NCBI GenBank assembly: GCA_964016885.1 | Contig: OZ024759.1 | Coordinates: 5,847,794-5,911,793 of the forward strand | Source: Eledone cirrhosa | Taxonomy: Eukaryota > Mollusca > Cephalopoda > Octopoda > Eledonidae | DNA: 64,000 bases | Direction of reading: 5' to 3' | In this document: in pieces, positions 50,501 through 61,420 of the stretch | Layout: each line of letters opens with the position of its first letter | Position numbering within the stretch: position 1 is the first letter of the stretch | The notes under the pieces: model-generated | Told to the model about the DNA's origin: nothing | Databases searched by the model: none | What the model saw: the letters and a program-made list of their open reading frames with translations, nothing else | Made by a program: the position numbers and the translations under genes

Positions 50501-52389
50501 TTAAGTTCATGGTATTAGTTGTCAGAAGTAACTCCACTGTTGGTGAGAATTCATTTAAGTCATGGTATTAGTTGTCAGAAGTAACTCCAATGTTGGTGAG
50601 AATTCATTTAAGTTCATGGTACTAGCTGTCAGAAGTAACTCCACTGTTGGTGAGAATTCATTTAAGTTCATGGTATTAGCTGTCAGAAGTAACTCCACTG
50701 TTGGTGAGAATTCATTTAAGTCATGGTATTAGCTGTCAATAGTAACTCCATTGTTGGTGAGAATTCATTTAAGTCATGGTACTAGCTGTCAGAAGTAACT
50801 CCACTGTTGGTGAGAATTCATTTAAGTTCATGGTACTAGCTGTCAGAAGTAACTCCACTGTTGGTGAGAATTCATTTAAGTTCATGGTATTAGTTTGTCA
50901 GAAGTAACTCCACTGTTGGTGAGAATTCATTTAAGTCATGGTATTAGTTGTCAGAAGTAACTCCAATGTTGGTGAGAATTTTATTTAAGTCATGGTACTA
51001 GCCGTCAGAAGTAACTCCAATGTTGGTGAGAATTCATTTAAGTTCATGGTATTAGCTGTCAGAAGGAACTCCACTGTTGGTGAGAATTCATTTAAGTCAT
51101 GGTATTAGCTGTCAGAAGTAACTCCACTGTTGGTGAGAATTCATTTAAGTTCATGGTATTAGCTGTCAGAAGGAACTCCACTGTTGGTGAGAATTCATTT
51201 AAGTTCATGGTACTAGCTGTCAGAAGTAACTCCACTGTTGGTGAGAATTCATTTAAGTTCATGGTATTAGTTTGTCAGAAGTAACTCCACTGTTGGTGAG
51301 AATTCATTTAAGTCATGGTATTAGTTGTCAGAAGTAACTCCAATGTTGGTGAGAATTCATTTAAGTCACGGTACTAGCCGTCAGAAGTAACTCCAATGTT
51401 GGTGAGAATTCATTTAAGTTCATGGTATTAGCTGTCAGAAGGAACTCCACTGTTGGTGAGAATTCATTTAAGTTCATGGTATTAGCTGTCAGAAGTAACT
51501 CCACTGTTGGTGAGAATTCATTTAAGTTCATGGTACTAGCTGTCAGAAGTAACTCCAATGTTGGTGAGAATTCATTTAAGTTCATGGTATTAGCTGTCAG
51601 AAGTAACTCCACTGTTGGTGAGAATTCATTTAAGTCATGGTATTAGCTGTCAGAAGTAACTCCAATGTTGGTGAGAATTCATTTAAGTTCATGGTATTAG
51701 CTGTCAGAAGTAACTCCACTGTTGGTGAGAATTCATTTAAGTTCATGGTATTAGCTGTCAGAAGTAACTCCACTGTTGGTGAGAATTCATTTAAGTTCAT
51801 GGTACTAGCTGTCAGAAGTAACTCCACTGTTGGTGAGAATTCATTTAAGTTCATGGTATTAGCTGTCAGAAGTAACTCCAGTGTTGGTGAGAATTCATTT
51901 AAGTTCATGGTATTAGCTGTCAGAAGTAACTCCACTGTTGGTGAGAATTCATTTAAGTTCATGGTATTAGCTGTCAGAAGTAACTCCACTGTTGGTGAGA
52001 ATTCATTTAAGTTCATGGTACTAGCTGTCAGAAGTAACTCCACTGTTGGTGAGAATTCATTTAAGTTCATGGTATTAGTTTGTCAGAAGTAACTCCACTG
52101 TTGGTGAGAATTCATTTAAGTCATGGTATTAGTTGTCAGAAGTAACTCCAATGTTGGTGAGAATTCATTTAAGTTCATGGTATTAGCTGTCAGAAGTAAC
52201 TCCACTGTTGGTGAGAATTCATTTAAGTTCATGTTATTAGCTGTCAGAAGTAACTCCACTGTTGGTGAGAATTCATTTAAGTCATGGTATTAGGTGTCAG
52301 AAGTAACTCCATTGTTGGTGAGAATTCATTTAAGTCATGGTACTTGCTGTCAGAAGTAACTCCACTGTTGGTGAGAATTCATTTAAGTC
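47550..52389 (+). repeat. 4,840-bp C superunit, copy 1 (90-mer)
   Basis: All markers repeat at offset 4,840 in the next block: 47550/52390, 48410/53250, 48948/53788, 49433/54273, 50239/55079, 51099/55939, 51637/56477 and TTAGGTGTCAG near 52292/57132. Ninety monomers with net -20 give 4,840. Within it, two sub-blocks at offset 2,689 share GAATTCACTTAAG (near 47589 and 50278), GAATTTTATTTAAG (near 48288 and 50977) and TCACGG (near 48678 and 51367). The second sub-block has one extra monomer in the run from 51637. Confidence 0.9.
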
Positions 52390-55300
52390 ATGGTATTAGC
52401 TGTCAGAAGTAACTCCACTGTTGGTGAGAATTCACTTAAGTTCATGGTACTAGTTGTCAGAAGTAACTCCACTGTTGGTGAGAATTCATTTAAGTTCATG
52501 GTATTAGCTGTCAGAAGGAACTCCACTGTTGGTGAGAATTCATTTAAGTTCATGGTATTAGCTGTCAGAAGTAACTCCACTGTTGGTGAGAATTCATTTA
52601 AGTTCATAGTACTAGTTGTCAGAAGTAACTCCACTGTTGGTGAGAATTCATTTAAGTTCATGGTATTAGTTGTCAGAAGTAACTCCACTGTTGGTGAGAA
52701 TTCATTTAAGTCATGGTATTAGTTGTCAGAAGTAACTCCAATGTTGGTGAGAATTCATTTAAGTTCATGGTACTAGCTGTCAGAAGTAACTCCACTGTTG
52801 GTGAGAATTCATTTAAGTTCATGGTATTAGCTGTCAGAAGTAACTCCACTGTTGGTGAGAATTCATTTAAGTCATGGTATTAGCTGTCAATAGTAACTCC
52901 ATTGTTGGTGAGAATTCATTTAAGTCATGGTACTAGCTGTCAGAAGTAACTCCACTGTTGGTGAGAATTCATTTAAGTTCATGGTACTAGCTGTCAGAAG
53001 TAACTCCACTGTTGGTGAGAATTCATTTAAGTTCATGGTATTAGTTTGTCAGAAGTAACTCCACTGTTGGTGAGAATTCATTTAAGTCATGGTATTAGTT
53101 GTCAGAAGTAACTCCAATGTTGGTGAGAATTTTATTTAAGTCATGGTACTAGCCGTCAGAAGTAACTCCAATGTTGGTGAGAATTCATTTAAGTTCATGG
53201 TATTAGCTGTCAGAAGGAACTCCACTGTTGGTGAGAATTCATTTAAGTCATGGTATTAGCTGTCAGAAGTAACTCCACTGTTGGTGAGAATTCATTTAAG
53301 TTCATGGTATTAGCTGTCAGAAGGAACTCCACTGTTGGTGAGAATTCATTTAAGTTCATGGTACTAGCTGTCAGAAGTAACTCCACTGTTGGTGAGAATT
53401 CATTTAAGTTCATGGTATTAGTTTGTCAGAAGTAACTCCACTGTTGGTGAGAATTCATTTAAGTCATGGTATTAGTTGTCAGAAGTAACTCCAATGTTGG
53501 TGAGAATTCATTTAAGTCACGGTACTAGCCGTCAGAAGTAACTCCAATGTTGGTGAGAATTCATTTAAGTTCATGGTATTAGCTGTCAGAAGGAACTCCA
53601 CTGTTGGTGAGAATTCATTTAAGTTCATGGTATTAGCTGTCAGAAGTAACTCCACTGTTGGTGAGAATTCATTTAAGTTCATGGTACTAGCTGTCAGAAG
53701 TAACTCCAATGTTGGTGAGAATTCATTTAAGTTCATGGTATTAGCTGTCAGAAGTAACTCCACTGTTGGTGAGAATTCATTTAAGTCATGGTATTAGCTG
53801 TCAGAAGTAACTCCAATGTTGGTGAGAATTCATTTAAGTTCATGGTATTAGCTGTCAGAAGTAACTCCACTGTTGGTGAGAATTCATTTAAGTTCATGGT
53901 ATTAGCTGTCAGAAGTAACTCCACTGTTGGTGAGAATTCATTTAAGTTCATGGTACTAGCTGTCAGAAGTAACTCCACTGTTGGTGAGAATTCATTTAAG
54001 TTCATGGTATTAGCTGTCAGAAGTAACTCCAGTGTTGGTGAGAATTCATTTAAGTTCATGGTATTAGCTGTCAGAAGTAACTCCACTGTTGGTGAGAATT
54101 CATTTAAGTTCATGGTACTAGCTGTCAGAAGTAACTCCACTGTTGGTGAGAATTCATTTAAGTTCATGGTATTAGTTTGTCAGAAGTAACTCCACTGTTG
54201 GTGAGAATTCATTTAAGTCATGGTATTAGTTGTCAGAAGTAACTCCAATGTTGGTGAGAATTCATTTAAGTCATGGTACTAGCCGTCAGAAGTAACTCCA
54301 ATGTTGGTGAGAATTCATTTAAGTTCATGGTATTAGCTGTCAGAAGGAACTCCACTGTTGGTGAGATTTCATTTAAGTTCATGGTATTAGCTGTCAGAAG
54401 TAACTCCACTGTTGGTGAGAATTCATTTAAGTTCATGGTACTAGCTGTCAGAAGTAACACCAATGTTGGTGAGAATTCATTTAAGTTCATGGTATTAGCT
54501 GTCAGAAGTAACTCCACTGTTGGTGAGAATTCATTTAAGTCATGGTATTAGCTGTCAGAAGTAACTCCAATGTTGGTGAGAATTCATTTAAGTCATGGTA
54601 CTAGCTGTCAGAAGTAACTCCAATGTTGGTGAGAATTCATTTAAGTTCATGGTATTAGCTGTCAGAAGGAACTCCACTGTTGGTGAGAATTCATTTAAGT
54701 TCATGGTATTAGCTGTCAGAAGTAACTCCACTGTTGGTGAGAATTCATTTAAGTTCATGGTACTAGCTGTCAGAAGTAACTCCAATGTTGGTGAGAATTC
54801 ATTTAAGTTCATGGTATTAGCTGTCAGAAGTAACTCCACTGTTGGTGAGAATTCATTTAAGTCATGGTATTAGCTGTCAGAAGTAACTCCAATGTTGGTG
54901 AGAATTCATTTAAGTTCATGGTATTAGCTGTCAGAAGTAACTCCACTGTTGGTGAGAATTCATTTAAGTTCATGGTATTAGTTTGTCAGAAGTAACTCCA
55001 CTGTTGGTGAGAATTCATTTAAGTCATGGTATTAGCTGTCAGAAGTAACTCCACTGTTGGTGAGAATTCATTTAAGTCATGGTATTAGCTGTCAGAAGTA
55101 ACTCCACTGTTGGTGAGAATTCACTTAAGTTCATGGTACTAGTTGTCAGAAGTAACTCCACTGTTGGTGAGAATTCATTTAAGTTCATGGTATTAGCTGT
55201 CAGAAGGAACTCCACTGTTGGTGAGAATTCATTTAAGTTCATGGTATTAGCTGTCAGAAGTAACTCCACTGTTGGTGAGAATTCATTTAAGTTCATAGTA

Positions 55301-57229
55301 CTAGTTGTCAGAAGTAACTCCACTGTTGGTGAGAATTCATTTAAGTTCATGGTATTAGTTGTCAGAAGTAACTCCACTGTTGGTGAGAATTCATTTAAGT
55401 CATGGTATTAGTTGTCAGAAGTAACTCCAATGTTGGTGAGAATTCATTTAAGTTCATGGTACTAGCTGTCAGAAGTAACTCCACTGTTGGTGAGAATTCA
55501 TTTAAGTTCATGGTATTAGCTGTCAGAAGTAACTCCACTGTTGGTGAGAATTCATTTAAGTCATGGTATTAGCTGTCAATAGTAACTCCATTGTTGGTGA
55601 GAATTCATTTAAGTCATGGTACTAGCTGTCAGAAGTAACTCCACTGTTGGTGAGAATTCATTTAAGTTCATGGTACTAGCTGTCAGAAGTAACTCCACTG
55701 TTGGTGAGAATTCATTTAAGTTCATGGTATTAGTTTGTCAGAAGTAACTCCACTGTTGGTGAGAATTCATTTAAGTCATGGTATTAGTTGTCAGAAGTAA
55801 CTCCAATGTTGGTGAGAATTTTATTTAAGTCATGGTACTAGCCGTCAGAAGTAACTCCAATGTTGGTGAGAATTCATTTAAGTTCATGGTATTAGCTGTC
55901 AGAAGGAACTCCACTGTTGGTGAGAATTCATTTAAGTCATGGTATTAGCTGTCAGAAGTAACTCCACTGTTGGTGAGAATTCATTTAAGTTCATGGTATT
56001 AGCTGTCAGAAGGAACTCCACTGTTGGTGAGAATTCATTTAAGTTCATGGTACTAGCTGTCAGAAGTAACTCCACTGTTGGTGAGAATTCATTTAAGTTC
56101 ATGGTATTAGTTTGTCAGAAGTAACTCCACTGTTGGTGAGAATTCATTTAAGTCATGGTATTAGTTGTCAGAAGTAACTCCAATGTTGGTGAGAATTCAT
56201 TTAAGTCACGGTACTAGCCGTCAGAAGTAACTCCAATGTTGGTGAGAATTCATTTAAGTTCATGGTATTAGCTGTCAGAAGGAACTCCACTGTTGGTGAG
56301 AATTCATTTAAGTTCATGGTATTAGCTGTCAGAAGTAACTCCACTGTTGGTGAGAATTCATTTAAGTTCATGGTACTAGCTGTCAGAAGTAACTCCAATG
56401 TTGGTGAGAATTCATTTAAGTTCATGGTATTAGCTGTCAGAAGTAACTCCACTGTTGGTGAGAATTCATTTAAGTCATGGTATTAGCTGTCAGAAGTAAC
56501 TCCAATGTTGGTGAGAATTCATTTAAGTTCATGGTATTAGCTGTCAGAAGTAACTCCACTGTTGGTGAGAATTCATTTAAGTTCATGGTATTAGCTGTCA
56601 GAAGTAACTCCACTGTTGGTGAGAATTCATTTAAGTTCATGGTACTAGCTGTCAGAAGTAACTCCACTGTTGGTGAGAATTCATTTAAGTTCATGGTATT
56701 AGCTGTCAGAAGTAACTCCAGTGTTGGTGAGAATTCATTTAAGTTCATGGTATTAGCTGTCAGAAGTAACTCCACTGTTGGTGAGAATTCATTTAAGTTC
56801 ATGGTATTAGCTGTCAGAAGTAACTCCACTGTTGGTGAGAATTCATTTAAGTTCATGGTACTAGCTGTCAGAAGTAACTCCACTGTTGGTGAGAATTCAT
56901 TTAAGTTCATGGTATTAGTTTGTCAGAAGTAACTCCACTGTTGGTGAGAATTCATTTAAGTCATGGTATTAGTTGTCAGAAGTAACTCCAATGTTGGTGA
57001 GAATTCATTTAAGTTCATGGTATTAGCTGTCAGAAGTAACTCCACTGTTGGTGAGAATTCATTTAAGTTCATGTTATTAGCTGTCAGAAGTAACTCCACT
57101 GTTGGTGAGAATTCATTTAAGTCATGGTATTAGGTGTCAGAAGTAACTCCATTGTTGGTGAGAATTCATTTAAGTCATGGTACTTGCTGTCAGAAGTAAC
57201 TCCACTGTTGGTGAGAATTCATTTAAGTT
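52390..57229 (+). repeat. 4,840-bp C superunit, copy 2
   Basis: In register with copy 1 throughout, including the seven-monomer run at 53788 and its eight-monomer counterpart at 56477, so the whole 90-mer was copied as one piece after its two sub-blocks had already diverged. The match ends at 57229/52389, where this copy continues with a 54-bp monomer in place of a 53-bp one. I noticed no substitutions between the copies, but did not check every base. Confidence 0.9.
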
Positions 57230-58964
57230 CATGGTATTAGCTGTCAGAAGGAACTCCACTGTTGGTGAGAATTCATTTAAGGTCATGGTACTAGCTGTCA
57301 GAAGTAACTCCACTGTTGGTGAAAATTCATTTAAGTTCATGGTATTAGTTTGTCAGAAGTAACTCCACTGTTGGTGAGAATTCATTTAAGTCATGGTATT
57401 AGTTGTCAGAAGTAACTCCAATGTTGGTGAGAATTCATTTAAGTCATGGTACTAGCTGTCAGAAGTAACTCCAATGTTGGTGAGAATTCATTTAAGTTCA
57501 TGGTATTAGCTGTAAGAAGGAACTCCACTGTTGGTGAGAATTCATTTAAGTTCATGGTATTAGCTGTCAGAAGTAACTCCACTGTTGGTGAGAATTCATT
57601 TAAGTTCATGGTACTAGCTGTCAGAAGTAACTCCAATGTTGGTGAGAATTCATTTAAGTTCATGGTATTAGCTGTCAGAAGTAACTCCACTGTTGGTGAG
57701 AATTCATTTAAGTCATGGTATTAGCTGTCAGAAGTAACTCCAATGTTGGTGGAATTCATTTAAGTTCATGGTATTAGCTGTCAGAAGTAACTCCACTGTT
57801 GGTGAGAATTCATTTAAGTTCATGGTATTAGTTTGTCAGAAGTAACTCCACTGTTGGTGAGAATTCATTTAAGTCATGGTATTAGCTGTCAGAAGTAACT
57901 CCACTGTTGGTGAGAATTCATTTAAGTCATGGTATTAGCTGTCAGAAGTAACTCCACTGTTGGTGAGAATTCATTTAAGTTCATGGTACTAGCTGTCAGA
58001 AGTAACTCCACTGTTGGTGAGAATTCATTTAAGTCATGGTATTAGCTGTCAGAAGTAACTCCATCGTTGGTGAGAATTCATTTAAGTCATGGTACTAGCT
58101 GTCAGAAGTAACTCCACTGTTGGTGAGAATTCATTTAAGTTCATGGTATTAGCTGTCAGAAGGAACTCCACTGTTGGTGAGAATTCATTTAAGTTCATGG
58201 TACTAGCTGTCAGAAGTAACTCCACTGTTGGTGAGAATTCATTTAAGTTCATGGTATTAGTTTGTCAGAAGTAACTCCACTGTTGGTGAGAATTCATTTA
58301 AGTCATGGTATTAGTTGTCAGAAGTAACTCCAATGTTGGTGAGAATTCATTTAAGTCATGGTACTAGCTGTCAGAAGTAACTCCAATGTTGGTGAGAATT
58401 CATTTAAGTTCATGGTATTAGCTGTCAGAAGGAACTCCACTGTTGGTGAGAATTCATTTAAGTTCATGGTATTAGCTGTCAGAAGTAAATCCACTGTTGG
58501 TGAGAATTCATTTAAGTTCATGGTACTAGCTGTCAGAAGTAACTCCAATATTGGTGAGAATTCATTTAAGTTCATGGTATTAGCTGTCAGAAGTAACTCC
58601 ACTGTTGGTGAGAATTCATTTAAGTTCATGGTATTAGCTGTCAGAAGTAACTCCACTGTTGGTGAGAATTCATTTAAGATCATGGTATTACCTGTCAGAG
58701 GTAACTCCACAGTTGGTGAGAATTCATTTAAGTTCATGGTACTACCTGTCAGAAGTAACTCCACTGTTGGTGAGAATTCATTTAAGTTCATGGTATTAGT
58801 TTGTCAGAAGTAACTCCACTGTTGGTGAGAATTCATTTAAGTCATGGTATTAGTTGTCAGAAGTAACTCCAATGTTGGTGAGAATTCATTTAAGTTCATG
58901 GTACTAGCTGTCAGAAGTAACTCCACTGTTGGTGAGAATTCATTTAAGTCATGGTATTAGTTGT
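57230..58964 (+). repeat. Rearranged C segment between superunits
   Basis: C-type monomers with landmark cassettes near 57348, 57830, 58260 and 58799 (55-bp monomers). It holds several private changes: GTAAGAAGG near 57513, GGTGAAAATTC near 57321, CCATCG near 58063, CCAATATTGG near 58546 and a cluster at 58,676-58,750 with ACCTGTC, CAGAGGTAAC and CCACAG. The first part, to about 58,030, matches 60,403-61,200 at offset about 3,173. Confidence 0.72.
57715..57767 (+). repeat. 53-bp monomer with a deletion in GAGAATTC
   Basis: The monomer reads GGTGGAATTC near 57749-57758, losing the A of GAGAATTC. The equivalent monomer 3,173 bp later reads GGTGGGAATTC near 60921-60931, a substitution at about the same place. 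Two different changes at one homologous site in sister copies is odd and could reflect a sequencing or consensus error in one of them. Confidence 0.8.
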
Positions 58965-61420
58965 AAGAAGTAACTCCAATGTTGGTGAGAATTTTATTTA
59001 AGTCATGGTACTAGCCGTCAGAAGTAACTCCAATGTTGGTGAGAATTCATTTAAGTTCATGGTATTAGCTGTCAGAAGGAACTCCACTGTTGGTGAGAAT
59101 TCATTTAAGTCATGGTATTAGCTGTCAGAAGTAACTCCACTGTTGGTGAGAATTCATTTAAGTTCATGGTATTAGCTGTCAGAAGGAACTCCACTGTTGG
59201 TGAGAATTCATTTAAGTTCATGGTACTAGCTGTCAGAAGTAACTCCACTGTTGGTGAGAATTCATTTAAGTTCATGGTATTAGTTTGTCAGAAGTAACTC
59301 CACTGTTGGTGAGAATTCATTTAAGTCATGGTATTAGTTGTCAGAAGTAACTCCAATGTTGGTGAGAATTCATTTAAGTCACGGTACTAGCCGTCAGAAG
59401 TAACTCCAATGTTGGTGAGAATTCATTTAAGTTCATGGTATTAGCTGTCAGAAGGAACTCCACTGTTGGTGAGAATTCATTTAAGTTCATGGTATTAGCT
59501 GTCAGAAGTAACTCCACTGTTGGTGAGAATTCATTTAAGTTCATGGTACTAGCTGTCAGAAGTAACTCCAATGTTGGTGAGAATTCATTTAAGTTCATGG
59601 TATTAGCTGTCAGAAGTAACTCCACTGTTAGTGAGAATTCATTTAAGTCATGGTATTAGCTGTCAGAAGTAACTCCAATGTTGGTGAGAATTCATTTAAG
59701 TTCATGGTATTAGCTGTCAGAAGTAACTCCACTGTTGGTGAGAATTCATTTAAGTTCATGGTATTAGCTGTCAGAAGTAACTCCACTGTTGGTGAGAATT
59801 CATTTAAGTTCATGGTACTAGCTGTCAGAAGTAACTCCACTGTTGGTGAGAATTCATTTAAGTTCATGGTATTAGCTGTCAGAAGTAACTCCAGTGTTGG
59901 TGAGAATTCATTTAAGTTCATGGTATTAGCTGTCAGAAGTAACTCCACTGTTGGTGAGAATTCATTTAAGTTCATGGTATTAGCTGTCAGAAGTAACTCC
60001 ACTGTTGGTGAGAATTCATTTAAGTTCATGGTACTAGCTGTCAGAAGTAACTCCACTGTTGGTGAGAATTCATTTAAGTTCATGGTATTAGTTTGTCAGA
60101 AGTAACTCCACTGTTGGTGAGAATTCATTTAAGTCATGGTATTAGTTGTCAGAAGTAACTCCAATGTTGGTGAGAATTCATTTAAGTTCATGGTATTAGC
60201 TGTCAGAAGTAACTCCACTGTTGGTGAGAATTCATTTAAGTTCATGTTATTAGCTGTCAGAAGTAACTCCACTGTTGGTGAGAATTCATTTAAGTCATGG
60301 TATTAGGTGTCAGAAGTAACTCCATTGTTGGTGAGAATTCATTTAAGTCATGGTACTTGCTGTCAGAAGTAACTCCACTGTTGGTGAGAATTCATTTAAG
60401 TTCATGGTATTAGCTGTCAGAAGGAACTCCACTGTTGGTGAGAATTCATTTAAGGTCATGGTACTAGCTGTCAGAAGTAACTCCACTGTTGGTGAGAATT
60501 CATTTAAGTTCATGGTATTAGTTTGTCAGAAGTAACTCCACTGTTGGTGAGAATTCATTTAAGTCATGGTATTAGTTGTCAGAAGTAACTCCAATGTTGG
60601 TGAGAATTCATTTAAGTCATGGTACTAGCTGTCAGAAGTAACTCCAATGTTGGTGAGAATTCATTTAAGTTCATGGTATTAGCTGTCAGAAGGAACTCCA
60701 CTGTTGGTGAGAATTCATTTAAGTTCATGGTATTAGCTGTCAGAAGTAACTCCACTGTTGGTGAGAATTCATTTAAGTTCATGGTACTAGCTGTCAGAAG
60801 TAACTCCAATGTTGGTGAGAATTCATTTAAGTTCATGGTATTAGCTGTCAGAAGTAACTCCACTGTTGCTGAGAATTCATTTAAGTCATGGTATTAGCTG
60901 TCAGAAGTAACTCCAATGTTGGTGGGAATTCATTTAAGTTCATGGTATTAGCTGTCAGAAGTAACTCCACTGTTGGTGAGAATTCATTTAAGTTCATGGT
61001 ATTAGTTTGTCAGAAGTAACTCCACTGTTGGTGAGAATTCATTTAAGTCATGGTATTAGCTGTCAGAAGTAACTCCACTGTTGGTGAGAATTCATTTAAG
61101 TCATGGTATTAGCTGTCAGAAGTAACTCCACTGTTGGTGAGAATTCATTTAAGTTCATGGTACTAGCTGTCAGAAGTAACTCCACTGTTGGTGAGAATTC
61201 ATTTAAGTTCATGGTATTAGCTGTCAGAAGTAACTCCACTGTTGGTGAGAATTCATTTAAGTCATGGTATTAGCTGTCAGAAGTAACTCCATTGTTGGTG
61301 AGAATTCATTTAAGTCATGGTACTAGCTGTCAGAAGTAACTCCACTGTTGGTGAGAATTCATTTAAGTTCATGGTATTAGCTGTCAGAAGGAACTCCACT
61401 GTTGGTGAGAATTCATTTAA
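58965..61420 (+). repeat. C segment copied at 3,173-bp offset
   Basis: Markers GAATTTTATTTAAG (55818/58991), 55939/59112, TCACGG (56207/59379), 56477/59650, TTAGGTGTCAG (57132/60305), 57177/60350 and 57446/60619 share an offset of 3,173 bp (59 monomers with net -13). The match covers roughly 55,800-58,030 against 58,970-61,200. AAGGTCATGG near 57281/60454 is a shared rare state. Private changes include TTGTAAGAAG near 58962, GTTAGTGAG near 59628 and GTTGCTGAG near 60867. Confidence 0.82.
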
